Of a stretch of DNA of 33,360 bases, positions 32,046 to 33,360 are shown one piece after another. The stretch's first letter is position 1. Each line of letters begins with the position of its first letter. Made by a program: the position numbers and the translations under genes. Below the pieces are notes generated by a model. It saw only the letters and a list, made by a program, of their open reading frames with translations, did not search any database and was not told the origin of the DNA. Source of the stretch: Thermoplasmata archaeon (GTDB lineage Archaea > Thermoplasmatota > Thermoplasmata > Lutacidiplasmatales > UBA184); the NCBI GenBank assembly GCA_021806135.1, contig JAJZYB010000021.1, forward strand, positions 1 through 33,360, in the 5' to 3' direction.

Positions 32046-32055
32046 TAAATATATA
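32046..32055 (+). promoter_or_regulatory. Forward TATA box upstream of the sulfatase-like gene
   Basis: TAAATATATA predicts a transcription start near 32080, well before the ATG at 32206, giving a leader of about 125 bases. A second, weaker box (TCTATAGT, 32073-32080) follows. Confidence 0.5.
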
Positions 32056-32187
32056 CCAATGTAGCTCATGCGTCTATAGTAGCCACGCTGGACGGACCCC
32101 ACCCGGTCCCCCCCTGTCACGGCGACACCGGGGGCACAACCGGGCTCCCCTGGCACGGACCGACCCGTTCATGCGCCTCCGGGGACG

Positions 32188-32206
32188 TGGAGGGGTCGAC
32201 CCTCCA
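32188..32206 (+). promoter_or_regulatory. Hairpin covering the ribosome binding site
   Basis: TGGAGGG, a five-base loop, then CCCTCCA form a perfect 7-base stem whose last base is the A of the start codon. It would hide the GGAGGGG ribosome binding site in the mRNA and could control translation. Confidence 0.4.
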
Positions 32207-32547
32207 TGGCGCGGAACCTCGTGTTCCTCGTGGCGGACACCCTCCGCCACCCCGACCAGGTGCCGGGGCTCTCCCTCCCCGTGCACATGCCCTTCCTCGC
32301 CCCCCAACTCCCTCGCGCCCGGGAGGTGCCGGGCCTCATGGCCAGCTCGAGCTGGACGCTTCCCTCCCATCTGGCCCTTCTCTCCGGTGCCCATCCGGCC
32401 GAAGCGAGCGATGTCCTGCGGTCCCCTCGGACGGCACTCCATACCCTCGCCACGGCATGGCGGAAAGCCGGTGGGGAGAGCCTGGCCCTCTCCGCCAACT
32501 ATCTGGTCCAGCCGGCCATGGGGGGTGGGGCGTAACTTCGACCAATT

Positions 32548-32573
32548 CAATCCGGGAACGCAATCCGGGAGCG
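32548..32573 (+). repeat. 13-base tandem duplication inside the sulfatase-like gene
   Basis: CAATCCGGGAACG at 32548-32560 is followed at once by CAATCCGGGAGCG at 32561-32573, differing at one base. Removing one copy, with one G fewer at 32520-32525, joins RNFDQFNPG directly to APFGYSEP in one frame. Confidence 0.8.
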
Positions 32574-33335
32574 CCGTTCGGCTACAGCGAGCCCATCCTT
32601 CGGGCCTGGCAGTCCGGTGGGCTGGAACGGCATCTCTTCCAGGCCCTCGCGGATCACCACCGTTCGCCTGGCCGACTCCTCTTCCGCCTGCGGGCCCAGA
32701 CCCTCCGGCGGCTGAGCGCAGGAGTGTACGGCGCGACGCAGCGGCTCTGCCATCGCCCCCCCGGGGTCCGATCCATGGACCGGGCGCTCCGAGGCCAGGC
32801 CCGACGGCCCCTTCTCCTGTTCATGAACCTGCTGGAGGCCCACGAACCGTACCTCGGAGAGGAGAAGGGCCTCTGGCCCGATTGGGGTCACCTTCCTGCC
32901 CTGGGTCTCTGTCAGCACGCGCCGAACCTCGTTCAGGGGAACGCCCAGGCCTCCATCGAGCGGGCGTACCGGGCGGCCCTGGGACGACTGGATTCGTCCC
33001 TGGCCGCACTCTTCGGCACCCTGTCCAGGCATGGATACCTTGAGGACACCGCGGTCCTCCTGGTGAGCGACCATGGCCAATACCTAAGGGAGCACGGATT
33101 CAACGGGCATAGCTACTACCTCTTCGACGAGCTCGTCCGCATTCCGGGATACCTCTGGGACTTCCGGGGGGGGGCGTGCCCAGGACCCCGGCCAACTTCC
33201 CCCCGTCCTGTGGGACCATCGGCAGCTCTCGTCCGTCCTGGGGGCCTGGATCGATTCCCCAGGGTCTCTCGCTGGACGGAGCCCTTGGAAGGAAGCGCGG
33301 GCGAGGTTCGGACCGGCCCTCTCGGCAGTGGACAC

Positions 33336-33360
33336 GATCCCCCCCCCCCCCCCCGGGGGG
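33336..33360. other. Terminal poly-C / poly-G run
   Basis: The window ends in a long C-run followed by a G-run, which is not credible as coding sequence and suggests an unreliable sequence end. Confidence 0.7.

Larger units (their letters stand above)
32206..33360 (+). pseudogene. Alkaline-phosphatase superfamily (sulfatase-like) gene, frameshifted, runs off the window
   Basis: The gene starts MARNLVFLVADTLRHPD with the metal-binding aspartate of the sulfatase/phosphatase superfamily, continues with SSSWTLPSHLALLSGAHP (the catalytic serine/threonine region) and stops after 109 residues. The likeness continues in a second frame as GVGRNFDQFNPG, then in a third as APFGYSEPILRAW through LLLFMNLLEAHEPYL to VLLVSDHGQYLREHG, the DHG metal site. 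After a nine-G run near 33166 it moves again, to DPGQLPPVLWDHRQLSSVL. The breaks coincide with G-runs (32520 and 33166) and a 13-base tandem duplication at 32548-32573. It is either a true pseudogene or a good gene with sequencing errors near a contig end. The intact product would be a metal-dependent sulfatase or phosphoester hydrolase next to the pst operon. Confidence 0.75.

Noticed and set aside
32024-33043. Forward open frame of 339 codons over the sulfatase-like gene
   Set aside because: Only a short middle segment (RNFDQFNPG) belongs to the real protein; the rest is another frame.

Overview
The window looks like a chromosomal piece of a high-GC archaeon, most likely of the Thermoplasmatota (inference; an acid-soil or mine-type lineage would fit, but I cannot place it lower). 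The signs are a regulator with the archaeal bacterio-opsin-activator (HTH_10) type C-terminus, an AbrB-PhoU fusion heading a phosphate operon, and many genes with a TATA-like hexamer 25-30 bases before the start codon and no ribosome binding site (leaderless mRNAs). Coding density is high. I saw no rRNA, convincing tRNA or CRISPR array.

Bases 1-500 carry three direct repeats with a 24-base pitch that resemble the end of an IS21-type insertion sequence, and no clear gene. Bases 504-9890 form a dense set of genes that together suggest a nitric oxide / iron / redox stress module: three hemerythrin-like proteins, a DUF488 protein, a DUF2249 protein, two histidine-bearing NnrS / heme-copper-like membrane proteins, an A-type/DUF59 iron-sulfur fusion, a flavin reductase, a four-helix membrane protein, and HTH_10 and HxlR regulators. 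None of these is a recognisable NO or nitrite reductase, so the module could be an undescribed archaeal NO-handling system.

Bases 10144-18647 hold redox and metabolic genes: a MerA-type mercuric reductase without a mer operon, an M13 metallopeptidase, an Old Yellow Enzyme family flavoprotein with a shortened C-terminal half, threonine synthase, a five-helix membrane protein and MsrB. Bases 18869-22121 encode two large polytopic membrane proteins, possibly GT-C-like. A gene-poor stretch of about 950 bases follows, with a frameshifted amino-acid permease remnant and strong hairpins. Then come pdxS (leaderless), a GT4 glycosyltransferase, and pyrF, whose 3' end overlaps that of the glycosyltransferase.

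Bases 26014-31988 are one reverse-strand phosphate operon in the order abrB-phoU, pstS, pstC, pstA, pstB, phoU, with 4-base stop/start overlaps from pstC onwards. It is driven from a strikingly AT-rich divergent promoter at about 32010-32080. On the other side of that promoter lies a sulfatase/phosphopentomutase-type gene broken by a 13-base tandem duplication and shifts at G-runs. The window ends in long C and G homopolymers, so sequence quality at this end is doubtful.
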